This document shows, in pieces, positions 24,067-32,420 of a DNA stretch of 64,000 bases. Under the pieces are notes generated by a model, which had not been told where the DNA came from, did not search any database, and worked only from the letters and a program-made list of their open reading frames with translations. The position numbers were made by a program, and so were the translations under genes. Each line of letters starts with the position of its first letter. The stretch's first letter is position 1. This DNA is from Parapusillimonas granuli (lineage in GTDB: Bacteria > Pseudomonadota > Gammaproteobacteria > Burkholderiales > Burkholderiaceae_B), in the NCBI RefSeq assembly GCF_013416525.1, contig NZ_JACCEM010000008.1:124001-188000 (forward strand). Direction: 5' to 3'.

Positions 24067-25050
24067 TTACTCGATGCGAATGTTGGCGTCCTGGATCACC
24101 TTTGCCCACTTGTCATGCTCGGCTTGCACGAACCGGGCGAATTCCGCCTGGGTGCTGTGGTTCGGCTCCGCGCCTTGCCGGCGGATCTGGTCCTGCACCT
24201 CGGGCTTGGCCAGCAGCTTGGCGGTTTCATCATGCAGACGGGCGACGATTTCAGCGGGAACTTTGGCCGGCGCGAACAAGGCGAACCAACCGTCCACCGA
24301 ATATCCCGGCAGGCCGGCTTCGGCGATGGTGGGCACTTCGGGAAGCAGCGGCGAACGCTTGCTCGACGTCACGCCCAAGGCCACGAGCTTGCCCGATTTG
24401 ATGTGCGGCAGGCAGACGGGCAAATTGCAGAACATGACCTGCACGCGATTGCTGATGAGATCGGGTATGGGTTCGCTGCCGCCCTTGTACGGGATGTGCA
24501 CCATTTCCGTGGAAGACATGGACTTGAAAAGCTCGGCCGACAGATGCTGGCTTCCGCCCGCGCCGCCCGAAGCGTAGCTGTACGAGCCGCCCTTCAAGGC
24601 CTTGATCAGTTCCGCCACGGTGCCGACTTTCAGCTCGGGGTTCACGACCAGGACGTTGGTTACCGACGCCACGTTGGCGACCGGCACAAAGTCCTTCAAG
24701 GGGTCGAATTTCAGGTTCTTGTACAGGCTGGGATTGATGGCGTTGGTGCTCGCCGCGCCCATCAGCAAGGTATAGCCGTCGGGCGCGCTCGCGGCCACGA
24801 AGCCCGCGCCGATATTGCCGCCGGCGCCCGGCCGGTTCTCCACCACGACGGATTGCCCCAGGGCTTCGGCCAGCCCGGAGCCCACCGTACGGGCGAGCTG
24901 GTCCGTCACGCTGCCCGCCCCGAAAGGCACGATCATGCGGATGGGCTTGTTGGGATAATCGGCGGCCTGGGCGTGTGCGATCGACGCGGCGCCCAGGGAC
25001 AGCGCAAACGTCGCGGCAAGCGCGACAAAACGGCTGGCATGGTTCTTCAT
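24067..25050 (-). CDS. Bug-family (TctC-like) periplasmic solute receptor
   Basis: Fourth Bug receptor, 327 residues. Signal peptide MKNHASRFVALAATFAL with cleavage near AHA-QAADYP. Family marks: DYPNKPIRMIVPFGAGS (variant of the usual PGG), ENRPGAGGNIGAGFV, PYKGGSEPIPDLISNRVQVMF. AGGAG precedes the start. It is first in an operon with the amidase at 22759 and is divergent from the LysR gene at 25244. The PFGAGS and SEPIP substitutions in normally Gly-rich loops may reflect an unusual ligand. Confidence 0.92.
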   Translation of the reverse strand: MKNHASRFVALAATFALSLGAASIAHAQAADYPNKPIRMIVPFGAGSVTDQLARTVGSGLAEALGQSVVVENRPGAGGNIGAGFVAASAPDGYTLLMGAASTNAINPSLYKNLKFDPLKDFVPVANVASVTNVLVVNPELKVGTVAELIKALKGGSYSYASGGAGGSQHLSAELFKSMSSTEMVHIPYKGGSEPIPDLISNRVQVMFCNLPVCLPHIKSGKLVALGVTSSKRSPLLPEVPTIAEAGLPGYSVDGWFALFAPAKVPAEIVARLHDETAKLLAKPEVQDQIRRQGAEPNHSTQAEFARFVQAEHDKWAKVIQDANIRIE

Positions 25051-25128
25051 ATGAGGCTCCTCGGGGTAATGGTGACAGCGGCAGCGCCGCGGGGGCGCTT
25101 GGGGGACTGCGGCGGGTTCGCATGGGGC

Positions 25129-25157
25129 CTGTTGACGCTAAAAGGCCCTAGCCCTGC
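25129..25157. repeat. dispersed short repeat, copy B
   Basis: CTGTTGACGCTAAAA followed by GGCCCTAGCCCTGC, lying between the divergent Bug (25050) and LysR (25244) genes. It shares both halves with copy C at 59145, apart from a 3-base gap and two substitutions. Unlike copies A and C it is not at the end of a gene. Confidence 0.6.
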
Positions 25158-25243
25158 ATCAACGATCTTATGCCGTTCGATTTGTTCTATCCAATATAAA
25201 ATCCAGGCTTGATTGATATGAAAATCGACCCAATAGGACAGCC

Positions 25244-26155
25244 ATGTCGCTCTACTCACGGCAGATGCTCGCCTTCATGGCGGTGGCGCAGGAACTGCAT
25301 TTCGGGCGAGCCGCGCAGCGCCTGCACATGACACAGCCTCCGCTCAGCCAGCAGGTGCGGCTCTTCGAAGAACGCGTGGGCGTCCCCTTGCTGGAACGTT
25401 CCACGCGCAGCGTGCGCCTGACCGCCGCGGGCGAGGCCATGCGCGACGCCATGCAGCGGCTCATGGACGATGGCGATGCGGCGCTCGCTACGGTGCGCCG
25501 CGTCGCCACGGGCGAAGCGGGCCTGCTGCGCGTGGGGTTCACGCCCACGGCGGCCTACCGGCTGGTTCCGGCGGCGCTGGGCGCCTACAGGGAACGCCGG
25601 CCGGACGTACAGCTTTCCATGACGGAAGCCGATACCGGGCACTTGCGTGCCCTGCTCGCGCAGGACCGGCTCGACGTGGCCGTCATGCGGCATACGGCAG
25701 ACAGCCAGGCCGAGGGGCTGCACCTCGAGCCCGTGGACACCGAACCTCTGGTGGTGGCGCTGCCGCTGCGGCACGCCTGGTCGTCTCGCCGCAGCATTCC
25801 CATCGAAGAACTGGCCGCCGTGCCGCTCATTGGTTTTGCGCGCAGCACATCGGCATACTTTCACACGCTGCTGGCCTCGCTGTTCGCGCGCAACGGGCTG
25901 GCGCCCAACTATGTCATGGAAAGCGTATTGCCCACGCTGCTTGCGCTCGTCGAGGCCGGCATCGGCGCCGCCGTTGTGCCAGGCTCGGTCAGTGAACTCC
26001 GCCCGGGCGGCGTAAAGTACCTGCCGCTCAAAGCACGCCACACCTTGCGGTCCACCCTATATTTGGCTTATAGAAAGGACGGCGCCAACCCCGCCGTTCC
26101 CGCCTTGTGCGACGCGCTGAGGCATGCGAGCCGATACAAATCCTCTACTTCCTGA
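25244..26155 (+). CDS. LysR-family transcriptional regulator
   Basis: 303-residue LysR protein: [44 protein letters not shown], then an effector domain with [20 protein letters not shown] and [20 protein letters not shown]. Close in style to CbbR/CatR-like regulators with a 'HFGRAA' helix. It is divergent from the Bug-amidase operon, with 193 bases between, and is the probable regulator of that operon. Its 3' end overlaps the selU 3' end by 11 bases (convergent). Confidence 0.93.
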   Translation: MSLYSRQMLAFMAVAQELHFGRAAQRLHMTQPPLSQQVRLFEERVGVPLLERSTRSVRLTAAGEAMRDAMQRLMDDGDAALATVRRVATGEAGLLRVGFTPTAAYRLVPAALGAYRERRPDVQLSMTEADTGHLRALLAQDRLDVAVMRHTADSQAEGLHLEPVDTEPLVVALPLRHAWSSRRSIPIEELAAVPLIGFARSTSAYFHTLLASLFARNGLAPNYVMESVLPTLLALVEAGIGAAVVPGSVSELRPGGVKYLPLKARHTLRSTLYLAYRKDGANPAVPALCDALRHASRYKSSTS

Positions 26156-27248
26156 AGCTGCGCGCTCGCAGGTATTCCAGCACTTCGCGCCGCGTGCCGG
26201 CGAATTCGATGCGCGCCGCCTTGGACTTGCGCTGGTAGGCGTACATGGGATCGTAGTAGTCCACGAGCAGGCGCTCGATCCAGCCCCGATGAAGGTCGAC
26301 CGCGCCGCTGCGCCGCTGTGCATCCAGCGCCGCATCCATTCGTTGCGCCAGTTGACGGTGGCGCTCATCGCCCAGGCGGCGGGCGATCCTGTCCAGGCTC
26401 AGGCGCAAGCGGTCCGCGAACCGGTCGAAGCCCTGCTCCTCGCCGTGCAGCGCAATGAACTCGGCTCGCAGATCGATGACGTAATCGCGCAAGATGCGGT
26501 CCACCCGGCTTTCCAGGCCGTCTTCCAGCCAGACTATGGGGTAGCCGGGCGCGCTCTGGTAAAGCGCCAGCGGCAGGCTGCAGCTGCCGATGTGCCGGCC
26601 CTCATCCTCCAGCACGAAACCTTCCCGGCCGCTCGCGCGCTTCTTCAGGAAGTCGATGGCCAGGCGATTGTCGAAATCGATCTGCGTCGGCTGGGCGCCG
26701 GCGTGCCCGCCGAAGCTGGAGCCGCGATGATGCGCATGCCCTTCGAGGTCGATTCCGTTGTCCAGCTCGCGCAGGACCTCTGTTTTGCCGGTGCCGGTCA
26801 GCCCGCCGAGCAAGACGAAGCCGCATTCGGCGATCGCCCGTTCCAGCTCCTGCAGCAGATAGCCGCGCATGGCCTTGTAGCCCCCGATGACGCGCGGATA
26901 CCGGATGCCCGTCGTTTCTTCCAGCCACTGCTGGCTGATCCGGGACCGCAGCCCGCCCCGGAAGCAATACAGGTAGCCTTGCGGATGTGAACGGGCGAAG
27001 CGGGCCCAGGCCGCGATGCGCTCGGCCTTCGCATCGCCGCTGACCAGGCTATGCCCAAGCGCGATGGCGGCGGCCTGGCCTCGCTTCTTGTAGCAAATGC
27101 CGACGGCCTGGCGCTCTTCGTCGGTCATCAGCGGCAGATTGGCCGCGCCGGGGAACGCCCCCTTGGCGAACTCGACGGGCGCACGCGTATCCAGCAAAGG
27201 GACGGCGCTTAGAAAGACCTGGCGGTAGTCGCTGGTGTCTTCGCGCAT
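26145..27248 (-). CDS. selU: tRNA 2-selenouridine synthase
   Basis: SelU (YbbB/MnmH), 367 residues from the ATG at 27248. It replaces sulfur by selenium at the wobble 2-thiouridine of certain tRNAs using selenophosphate, through a geranylated intermediate. Seen: N-terminal rhodanese domain with Cys95 in [12 protein letters not shown], then a P-loop domain with GLTGTGKT at residues 149-156 followed by [14 protein letters not shown]. Length agrees with E. coli SelU (364). The start overlaps the selD stop (TGATG), so the two are translationally coupled and work in one pathway. Confidence 0.95.
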   Translation of the reverse strand: MREDTSDYRQVFLSAVPLLDTRAPVEFAKGAFPGAANLPLMTDEERQAVGICYKKRGQAAAIALGHSLVSGDAKAERIAAWARFARSHPQGYLYCFRGGLRSRISQQWLEETTGIRYPRVIGGYKAMRGYLLQELERAIAECGFVLLGGLTGTGKTEVLRELDNGIDLEGHAHHRGSSFGGHAGAQPTQIDFDNRLAIDFLKKRASGREGFVLEDEGRHIGSCSLPLALYQSAPGYPIVWLEDGLESRVDRILRDYVIDLRAEFIALHGEEQGFDRFADRLRLSLDRIARRLGDERHRQLAQRMDAALDAQRRSGAVDLHRGWIERLLVDYYDPMYAYQRKSKAARIEFAGTRREVLEYLRARSFRK

Positions 27249-28282
27249 CAAACCACTTCGACCGCAAAATCCCGCTTCTCCACCAACGCGCCTATGGCTT
27301 GCAGAGACAGCGATTGCTCCCGCGCCGCGTCCAGGAACTCGGCTTCTCCTTCCGGGGCCACCGCCACCAGCAGCCCGCCGCTGGTCTGCGGGTCGCACAG
27401 CAGCTTCCAGCGTTCGTCGCCCAACGGCGCAACGCGATGGCCATAGCTGTCGAAGTTGCGGGACGTGCCGCCCGGCACGCAACCGGCGGCAAGATAGTGG
27501 TCGACCCCGGGCAGGCGCGGCACGCTGGCGTACTCGATGCGCGCGCTGACACCGCTGCCGTCCACCATCTCGACCAGATGGCCCAGCAGGCCGAATCCCG
27601 TGACGTCCGTCATGGCCTTGACGCCTTCCAGCGCGCCGAAGCGGCTGCCCGCGGTATTGAGCTTGCACATCCAGTCGCGGGCCAGCCCCACGTCGCCCGC
27701 GCGCAGCTTGCCCTGCTTCTCGGCCGTCGTCAGGATGCCGATGCCCAGCGGCTTGGTCAGGTAGAGCCGGCAGCCGGCGGTGGCGGTGTCGTTGCGCTTG
27801 AGACGCGCCTTCTGCACCACGCCGGTGACGGCCAGTCCGAAGATGGGCTCGGGCGCATCGATCGAATGGCCGCCGGCCAGCGCAATGCCGGCTTCGTCGC
27901 AGGCCGCGCGCCCGCCCCGCACGACCTCCCGCGCCACCTCGGGCGGCAGCAGGTTCACCGGCCAGCCCAGGATGGCGATCGCCAGCAGCGGATCGCCGCC
28001 CATGGCATAGATATCGCTGATGGCGTTGGTGGCCGCGATGCGCCCGAAGTCGAAGGGATCGTCCACGATGGGCATGAAGAAATCGGTCGTGGACACCACG
28101 CCCCGCTCTTCGTCCAGCGCGTACACCGCCGCATCATCGCGCGAGGCGTTGCCCACCCACAGCCGCGGATCCAGATGCTGCGCGCCGCTGCCCGCCAGGA
28201 TCACTTCCAGCACCTTGGGGGAAATCTTGCAGCCGCAGCCCGCGCCATGGCTGTATTGTGTAAGACGGATGGGATCGCTCAT
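27248..28282 (-). CDS. selD: selenide, water dikinase (selenophosphate synthetase)
   Basis: SelD, 344 residues, makes selenophosphate from selenide and ATP. N-terminus [18 protein letters not shown] is almost identical to E. coli SelD, with the catalytic position occupied by Cys16 (not selenocysteine) and Lys19 next. Later marks: [63 protein letters not shown]. It is the first gene of a selD-selU operon. No selA, selB or tRNA-Sec was seen in the window, so in this locus selenium use points to tRNA modification. Confidence 0.97.
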   Translation of the reverse strand: MSDPIRLTQYSHGAGCGCKISPKVLEVILAGSGAQHLDPRLWVGNASRDDAAVYALDEERGVVSTTDFFMPIVDDPFDFGRIAATNAISDIYAMGGDPLLAIAILGWPVNLLPPEVAREVVRGGRAACDEAGIALAGGHSIDAPEPIFGLAVTGVVQKARLKRNDTATAGCRLYLTKPLGIGILTTAEKQGKLRAGDVGLARDWMCKLNTAGSRFGALEGVKAMTDVTGFGLLGHLVEMVDGSGVSARIEYASVPRLPGVDHYLAAGCVPGGTSRNFDSYGHRVAPLGDERWKLLCDPQTSGGLLVAVAPEGEAEFLDAAREQSLSLQAIGALVEKRDFAVEVV

Positions 28283-28301
28283 GGGGATGTTCGTCGGGAA
28301 A

Positions 28302-28318
28302 AATGCAATGTATGCATT
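28302..28318. promoter_or_regulatory. 17-bp palindrome in selD upstream region
   Basis: AATGCA-ATGTA-TGCATT, 6-bp arms around 5 bases, 20 bases upstream of the selD start. It could be an operator or part of the promoter; nothing further supports a regulator. Confidence 0.3.
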
Positions 28319-28346
28319 CTAATCCCTGGAAGGAGCGGCGGCATCG

Positions 28347-28700
28347 TTGTTCTCCGCCACCTACCCGAACACCATCAGCAACAGCGCTGCCGTTACCGAG
28401 TCTTCGGCCGGAATCAGCCCTTTCATTCTGCAGCAGCGCTGAGCTGCAATGTGCTGCTTGCCATCGATGTGGCCGCACGCGGCCTGGGCATTCCCGCGCT
28501 GCCCACATGAATGTGGAGCTGGCCCGCGAAGCATCCGTACATATCCATCGCATCGGCCGCACCGGGCGAATGCAGGAACATGGCCTTGCGTTTAAGCTTT
28601 TGCATCCCGGACAAAAGCACGTTGCAGCGCATATTGAAAAGCCTCAGGAACAAAACTGCGCGGTCTCCCCACCAAGGGAAAACGACAGCGCATGAAGTGC
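28347..28700 (+). pseudogene. decayed DEAD-box RNA helicase fragment, dbpA-like
   Basis: Three short pieces in different frames match consecutive helicase core motifs. At 28347 the frame reads LFSATYPNTI (motif III region as in DbpA), stopping at a TGA near 28440. A second frame reads NVLLAIDVAARGLGIPALP (motif V) and ends at TGA 28508-28510. A third, one base shifted, reads NVELAREASVHIHRIGRTGR (motif VI) and continues HGLAFKLLHPG before losing similarity. The region between motifs III and V is mostly deleted and the N-terminal half and the C-terminal RNA-binding domain are missing. It lies between selD and the left end of the AT-rich island. Confidence 0.72.
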
Positions 28701-28720
28701 TGTAACGGCAATTATCCAGG

Positions 28721-28863
28721 CCCATAACCGCCAACCGGCTCAACTGGATATAATATGGTTACATTGTAGCGCTAAATACTGACAGATGGTGTCCCAAAAC
28801 AAAAAAGGCTCTCTGATCCAATACATTTTGTAACCAATCCGCGGGCATAATTACTAATCGTAT
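28721..28863. promoter_or_regulatory. AT-rich promoter region of the island regulator
   Basis: Contains a perfect -10 hexamer TATAAT at 28749-28754 (without a good -35) and an 8-bp inverted pair TGGTTACA (28756-28763) and TGTAACCA (28829-28836). The regulator gene begins at 28864 without a visible Shine-Dalgarno sequence. Base composition falls sharply here compared with the left flank. Confidence 0.45.
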
Positions 28864-29775
28864 ATGAGCGACTTTAATAACAATCCATCCAAAACAGAAA
28901 TTGAAGAATTGGTACTTCAATATGCTTTGGAGCAACCCAAGCTCGGGCAGTTTTCTGTCGCCAATATCCTTCAGGATTTCGGAATAAAGATATCGCCATC
29001 AACTGTACGAAACATCTGGAAGCGTAATGGCTTGGAAACAAGCTATCTGCGTTTGATGGCAAAATCCAAAGGAAAAGGAAACAGCCGTAAAAAAACTCTG
29101 AGCGATGACGAAGTCAAGCTGCTTCAGCGTGAACACCACAGTCGGAGATTGGCTGAAAAGGCAAAAGACCAGAATGAAAGCATCTCTGAATTACGACGTG
29201 AAGAAACACTTCTGGCCGCGGCGAGGATTTTTGCAACCAATGGCTATGCCGAAACCTCTCTGCGCGAAATATGTGACGCGGTAGGTATGCAACCCGCCTC
29301 GCTCTACTATCACTTTACATCCAAAGAAGAACTGTTCGCCACAGTTCACCATCTTGGTATTACAAGCATCAACAGGGCGCTTGATGAAACCATCAGCCAA
29401 TACAAAGACCCCTGGGAACGCCTTGAAGAAGCATGCGCAACTGCATTGAAGTTTCAATTGAACCCGAGCGAACTCGCCATTGTGGTACGTGTCGATCCGG
29501 GCATTCGGTTTCCCGCCCAGCTACAAGAAAAGATCGATGCCGACCGGGCGTCCTATGAGAACAGATTCCGCAACCTGATTGACAACCTTCCCCTGCATAA
29601 AAAAGCAGATAGAACGCTTTTACGCCTTACCTTGCTGGGGGCGCTCAACTGGACACGCATGTGGTATCAGGACTCTGGACGCCTGTCTGCCGAAGAAATC
29701 GGGCGAGAACTCATACGCATCGTCTTTGGGTATGGCTATCAGCGGGTCGACCACCGCTCTTCCTGCAAGGAGTAA
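28864..29775 (+). CDS. TetR-family regulator with extra N-terminal transposase-like HTH
   Basis: 303 residues, about 100 more than an ordinary TetR protein. The TetR DNA-binding domain is at residues ~112-160 (ETLLAAARIFATNGYAETSL, then ICDAVGMQPASLYYHFTSKEELF), followed by a ligand domain. Residues 1-65 carry a second HTH (QFSVANILQDFGIKISPSTV, RNIWKRNGLE), similar to the HTH of IS481/IS3-type transposases, joined by a Lys/Arg-rich helix (residues 66-110). The gene is at the left end of the AT-rich block (18 G+C among the 60 bases at 28861-28920) and faces the CoA-transferase gene, 9 bases stop to stop. It is the only regulator of the block. Confidence 0.85.
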   Translation: MSDFNNNPSKTEIEELVLQYALEQPKLGQFSVANILQDFGIKISPSTVRNIWKRNGLETSYLRLMAKSKGKGNSRKKTLSDDEVKLLQREHHSRRLAEKAKDQNESISELRREETLLAAARIFATNGYAETSLREICDAVGMQPASLYYHFTSKEELFATVHHLGITSINRALDETISQYKDPWERLEEACATALKFQLNPSELAIVVRVDPGIRFPAQLQEKIDADRASYENRFRNLIDNLPLHKKADRTLLRLTLLGALNWTRMWYQDSGRLSAEEIGRELIRIVFGYGYQRVDHRSSCKE

Positions 29776-29784
29776 TTGCGGAAA

Positions 29785-30864
29785 TTAACGTTCCAGCCAG
29801 TTTAATACCTGCTCTCTTCCCTCTATTACAGGGGCAGGCTTCACTTTATCCGCCACACGTAAATCCATACTCAGCGGCAGCGGCAATTCATTTACTTGAG
29901 CACCAGCAAGCTCTACTGATCTACCCGTAGCTGAGAATAAACCACTGCTTTGGTATTCAGCGACCGAACGTACTTGGGAGCAGCAAACATCTACTCCCTC
30001 AAAGGTGTCTACCCAGTATTGCAAGGGCTCTTGAGAAATACGCTTCGATACCGTTTCGATATCAGCGTCCAGATCGATTTTGGCTAATGCACAGAATGTC
30101 CTCCAGAAACGATCTTCGACCGCCGCCACTGCAAAGTATTGCTGGTCAGACGTTGTATATATTTGATAACGGGGGGAGCCTCCGGAAAAAACCCGCTCAT
30201 CCTGGGAGTGCGGCGCTTCCAGGCGCGCCATGGCCCCATACATCAAGGGAGCCAGCCCATGGGTCATGCTGATATCGATATGCATCCCTCCTCCTCCTGC
30301 GGACCTACGCCGCAGGGCCAATAGAATATTGAATAAGGCTGGATAGCTGCCTCCCGCAATGTCGGCAAGGGGAACGTGGGGCAAGACGGGTTTTTCCCCC
30401 TCTCCGATGTTCAGTAGCAGCAGCCCTGCGGACGCAGCATAATTCAGATCATGGCCTGCTATACGCGCATGGCTTCCCTCTTGCCCATATCCCGTAATGG
30501 AGCAATAAATGATTTCCGGGTTGATACGCTTGATCGCCTCATACCCCAACCCCAGAGCCTCCATGACTCCGGGCCTGAACTGCTCGATCAAGATATCCGC
30601 TTCCTTGGCGAGAGATAAGGCCCGCTCTACCCCTTCCCGGCATTTCAAATCCAATGTCAGGCTGCGCTTTCCTCTATTGAGCTGCATGAACGGGACGCTT
30701 TGCCCATTGACGTAAGGGCCGTACTCCCGCATCTCGTCTCCAGTACCCGGACGCTCTATCTTGACAACATCCGCCCCGCATTCCGCCATCATCAGCGTTG
30801 CAAGCGGGCCAGGCAATAAGGTCGTAAAGTCTATTACTCGAATGCCATCCAAAGCTGCTATCAC
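29785..30864 (-). CDS. CaiB/BaiF-family CoA transferase or alpha-methylacyl-CoA racemase-like protein
   Basis: 359-residue class III CoA-transferase-fold protein. Seen: GIRVIDFTTLLPGPLATLMM, DVVKIERPGTGDEMREYGPY, LNRGKRSLTLDLK, and AGHDLNYAASAG with His138-Asp139, plus LADIAGG with Asp168. The His in GHDLNY and Asp in LADIAGG correspond to the racemase (AMACR) dyad, while classical transferases use the Asp equivalent to 168; so racemisation of a 2-methylacyl-CoA is as likely as CoA transfer. Last gene in the minus-strand operon with the Liv transporter. Confidence 0.88.
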   Translation of the reverse strand: MIAALDGIRVIDFTTLLPGPLATLMMAECGADVVKIERPGTGDEMREYGPYVNGQSVPFMQLNRGKRSLTLDLKCREGVERALSLAKEADILIEQFRPGVMEALGLGYEAIKRINPEIIYCSITGYGQEGSHARIAGHDLNYAASAGLLLLNIGEGEKPVLPHVPLADIAGGSYPALFNILLALRRRSAGGGGMHIDISMTHGLAPLMYGAMARLEAPHSQDERVFSGGSPRYQIYTTSDQQYFAVAAVEDRFWRTFCALAKIDLDADIETVSKRISQEPLQYWVDTFEGVDVCCSQVRSVAEYQSSGLFSATGRSVELAGAQVNELPLPLSMDLRVADKVKPAPVIEGREQVLNWLER

Positions 30865-30888
30865 TGTCCCCCCCTTGCAGTATGGTGT

Positions 30889-31620
30889 TCATACGCCCAG
30901 ATAGTCCCGTCGAACCTGGTCGTTGCTGACCAAGTCTGCCATTGGTCCCTCGTAGCGAATCTGCCCTTTTTCAAGAACATAGGCTCGATCAGAAACCAGT
31001 TCTGCGAAATGCATATTTTGCTCAGACAACAGGATGGAAATCCCCTTACGTTTAAGTTCCAGAATCATGTTTGACATCTGTTCAACAATAAGTGGCGCCA
31101 CGCCTTCCGATGGCTCATCGAGCAACACCAAATAGGGATTCCCCATCAGCGTCCGGGCAACCGTCAACATCTGTTGCTCGCCTCCGCTCATACGCCCGCC
31201 CAAGCGCTCAGGCATTTCTCCAAGGTTTGGAAAAAGCTCAAACAATTGTTCAGGATTCCACTTCAATGCCTCCCCATGATCCCAATCCCTAGCGGGCAAA
31301 CGCCCGACCTCCAGATTTTCCATGACAGTTAAATCAGTGAAGATACGTCGATCTTCCGGAACAAACCCCAACCCCAGCCGGGCAATATCATGGGGAGCTC
31401 GCCGAGAAATGTCATGGCCAAGGAATCGGACATTTCCCTGCTGGCGCGCCAACATCCCCATGATTCCTTTGAAGGTTGTCGACTTGCCCGCACCATTCCT
31501 GCCCATGAGCGCGATCACTTCGCCACGACGGACTTCCAGCTGAACATCAAATAGAACTTGAGCAGCCCCATACCAAGCACACAAACCATCGACGGAAAGC
31601 ACTACTTTCTCGGAGCTCAT
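30889..31620 (-). CDS. Liv-type ABC transporter ATPase (LivF-like)
   Basis: 243-residue ATPase of the branched-chain amino acid (HAAT) importer class. Seen: Walker A GRNGAGKSTTFKGIMG, Q-loop region FVPEDRRIFTDLTVMENLEVG, signature MSGGEQQMLTVARTLMGNP, Walker B LVLLDEPSEGVAPLIVEQM, and a switch-type SEQNMHF (His near). Its ATG overlaps the stop of the upstream LivG-like gene by a base, so both are in one operon. This set serves the uptake part of the island. Confidence 0.94.
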   Translation of the reverse strand: MSSEKVVLSVDGLCAWYGAAQVLFDVQLEVRRGEVIALMGRNGAGKSTTFKGIMGMLARQQGNVRFLGHDISRRAPHDIARLGLGFVPEDRRIFTDLTVMENLEVGRLPARDWDHGEALKWNPEQLFELFPNLGEMPERLGGRMSGGEQQMLTVARTLMGNPYLVLLDEPSEGVAPLIVEQMSNMILELKRKGISILLSEQNMHFAELVSDRAYVLEKGQIRYEGPMADLVSNDQVRRDYLGV

Positions 31621-32420
31621 TACGCGACCTCCTGAGCCATTGGTTTTGACGGAGTTGTATCAACAGGCTTTTCAAATGTTTTCCCGCTCCCGAAATAGAC
31701 TTCCTGGACTTTCGGATGACCACGCACTTCCATAGGTTTACCCTCAGCGATAAGCTGCCCTCTAGCCAGAACAATCATGCGATCGGCATAAGCAAAAACC
31801 ACATCCATGCTGTGCTCAGTAAACAAGACCGCCGTACCGTGCTCCACAACCAACTTCTTTGTAAGAGCCATCAACTCATTTCTTTCCCTTGGCGCCATGC
31901 CGGCAGTCGGCTCATCCATTAACAGGAGCTTGGGACGATTTGCCATTGCAACCGCCAACTCCACCCGTTTTACGTCTCCGTATGCCAGAACCCTGCACGG
32001 CCGTTCCGCCTGCTCTGCCATACCCACTTGAGCAAGCAGGCTCAGTGCTTCATCGCGTTTATAGTCAGCCGCAGCACGCCAGAACGAGAACATCTTTTTG
32101 TCTTGTGACAAAAGCGTCATCTGCACGTTTTCAATCACGGTCAAGGAAGAAAACGTTTCAGCAATCTGGAAGGTACGTCCTACTCCCAAACGCCAGATCT
32201 CCCTGGGTTTCAAACCGATGAGTTCTGTTCCGTTAAACCGGATCGAACCGCCATCCGCCTTGAGCTGACCATTGACCATGTTGAAGGTCGTTGACTTTCC
32301 CGCTCCATTGGGGCCGATCAATGCCAATAACTCACCCGGCGCAAGGCTGAATGAAACATTGTTGACAGCCCGAACGCCGCCAAAAGATTTTTGTAAATTA
32401 CGAACTTCCAGCAGGCTCAT
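31620..32420 (-). CDS. Liv-type ABC transporter ATPase (LivG-like)
   Basis: 266 residues. Seen: Walker A GPNGAGKSTTFNMVNG, GVGRTFQIAETFSSLTVIEN, an unusual signature in the position of LSGGQ (VLAYGDVKRVELAVAMANRP), Walker B LLLMDEPTAGMAPRERNEL, and TEHSMDVVFAYADRM. The LAYGD signature in place of a SGGQ-like loop is known in LivG homologues from aromatic/organic acid transporters. C-terminal Pro/Lys tail extends ~25 residues beyond the usual end. Overlaps the permease gene by 4 bases. Confidence 0.93.
   Translation of the reverse strand: MSLLEVRNLQKSFGGVRAVNNVSFSLAPGELLALIGPNGAGKSTTFNMVNGQLKADGGSIRFNGTELIGLKPREIWRLGVGRTFQIAETFSSLTVIENVQMTLLSQDKKMFSFWRAAADYKRDEALSLLAQVGMAEQAERPCRVLAYGDVKRVELAVAMANRPKLLLMDEPTAGMAPRERNELMALTKKLVVEHGTAVLFTEHSMDVVFAYADRMIVLARGQLIAEGKPMEVRGHPKVQEVYFGSGKTFEKPVDTTPSKPMAQEVA

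Noticed and set aside
28721-28863. Left attachment site repeating the tRNA-Val 3' end
   Set aside because: I compared this region with the tRNA 3' part and found no copy of meaningful length.
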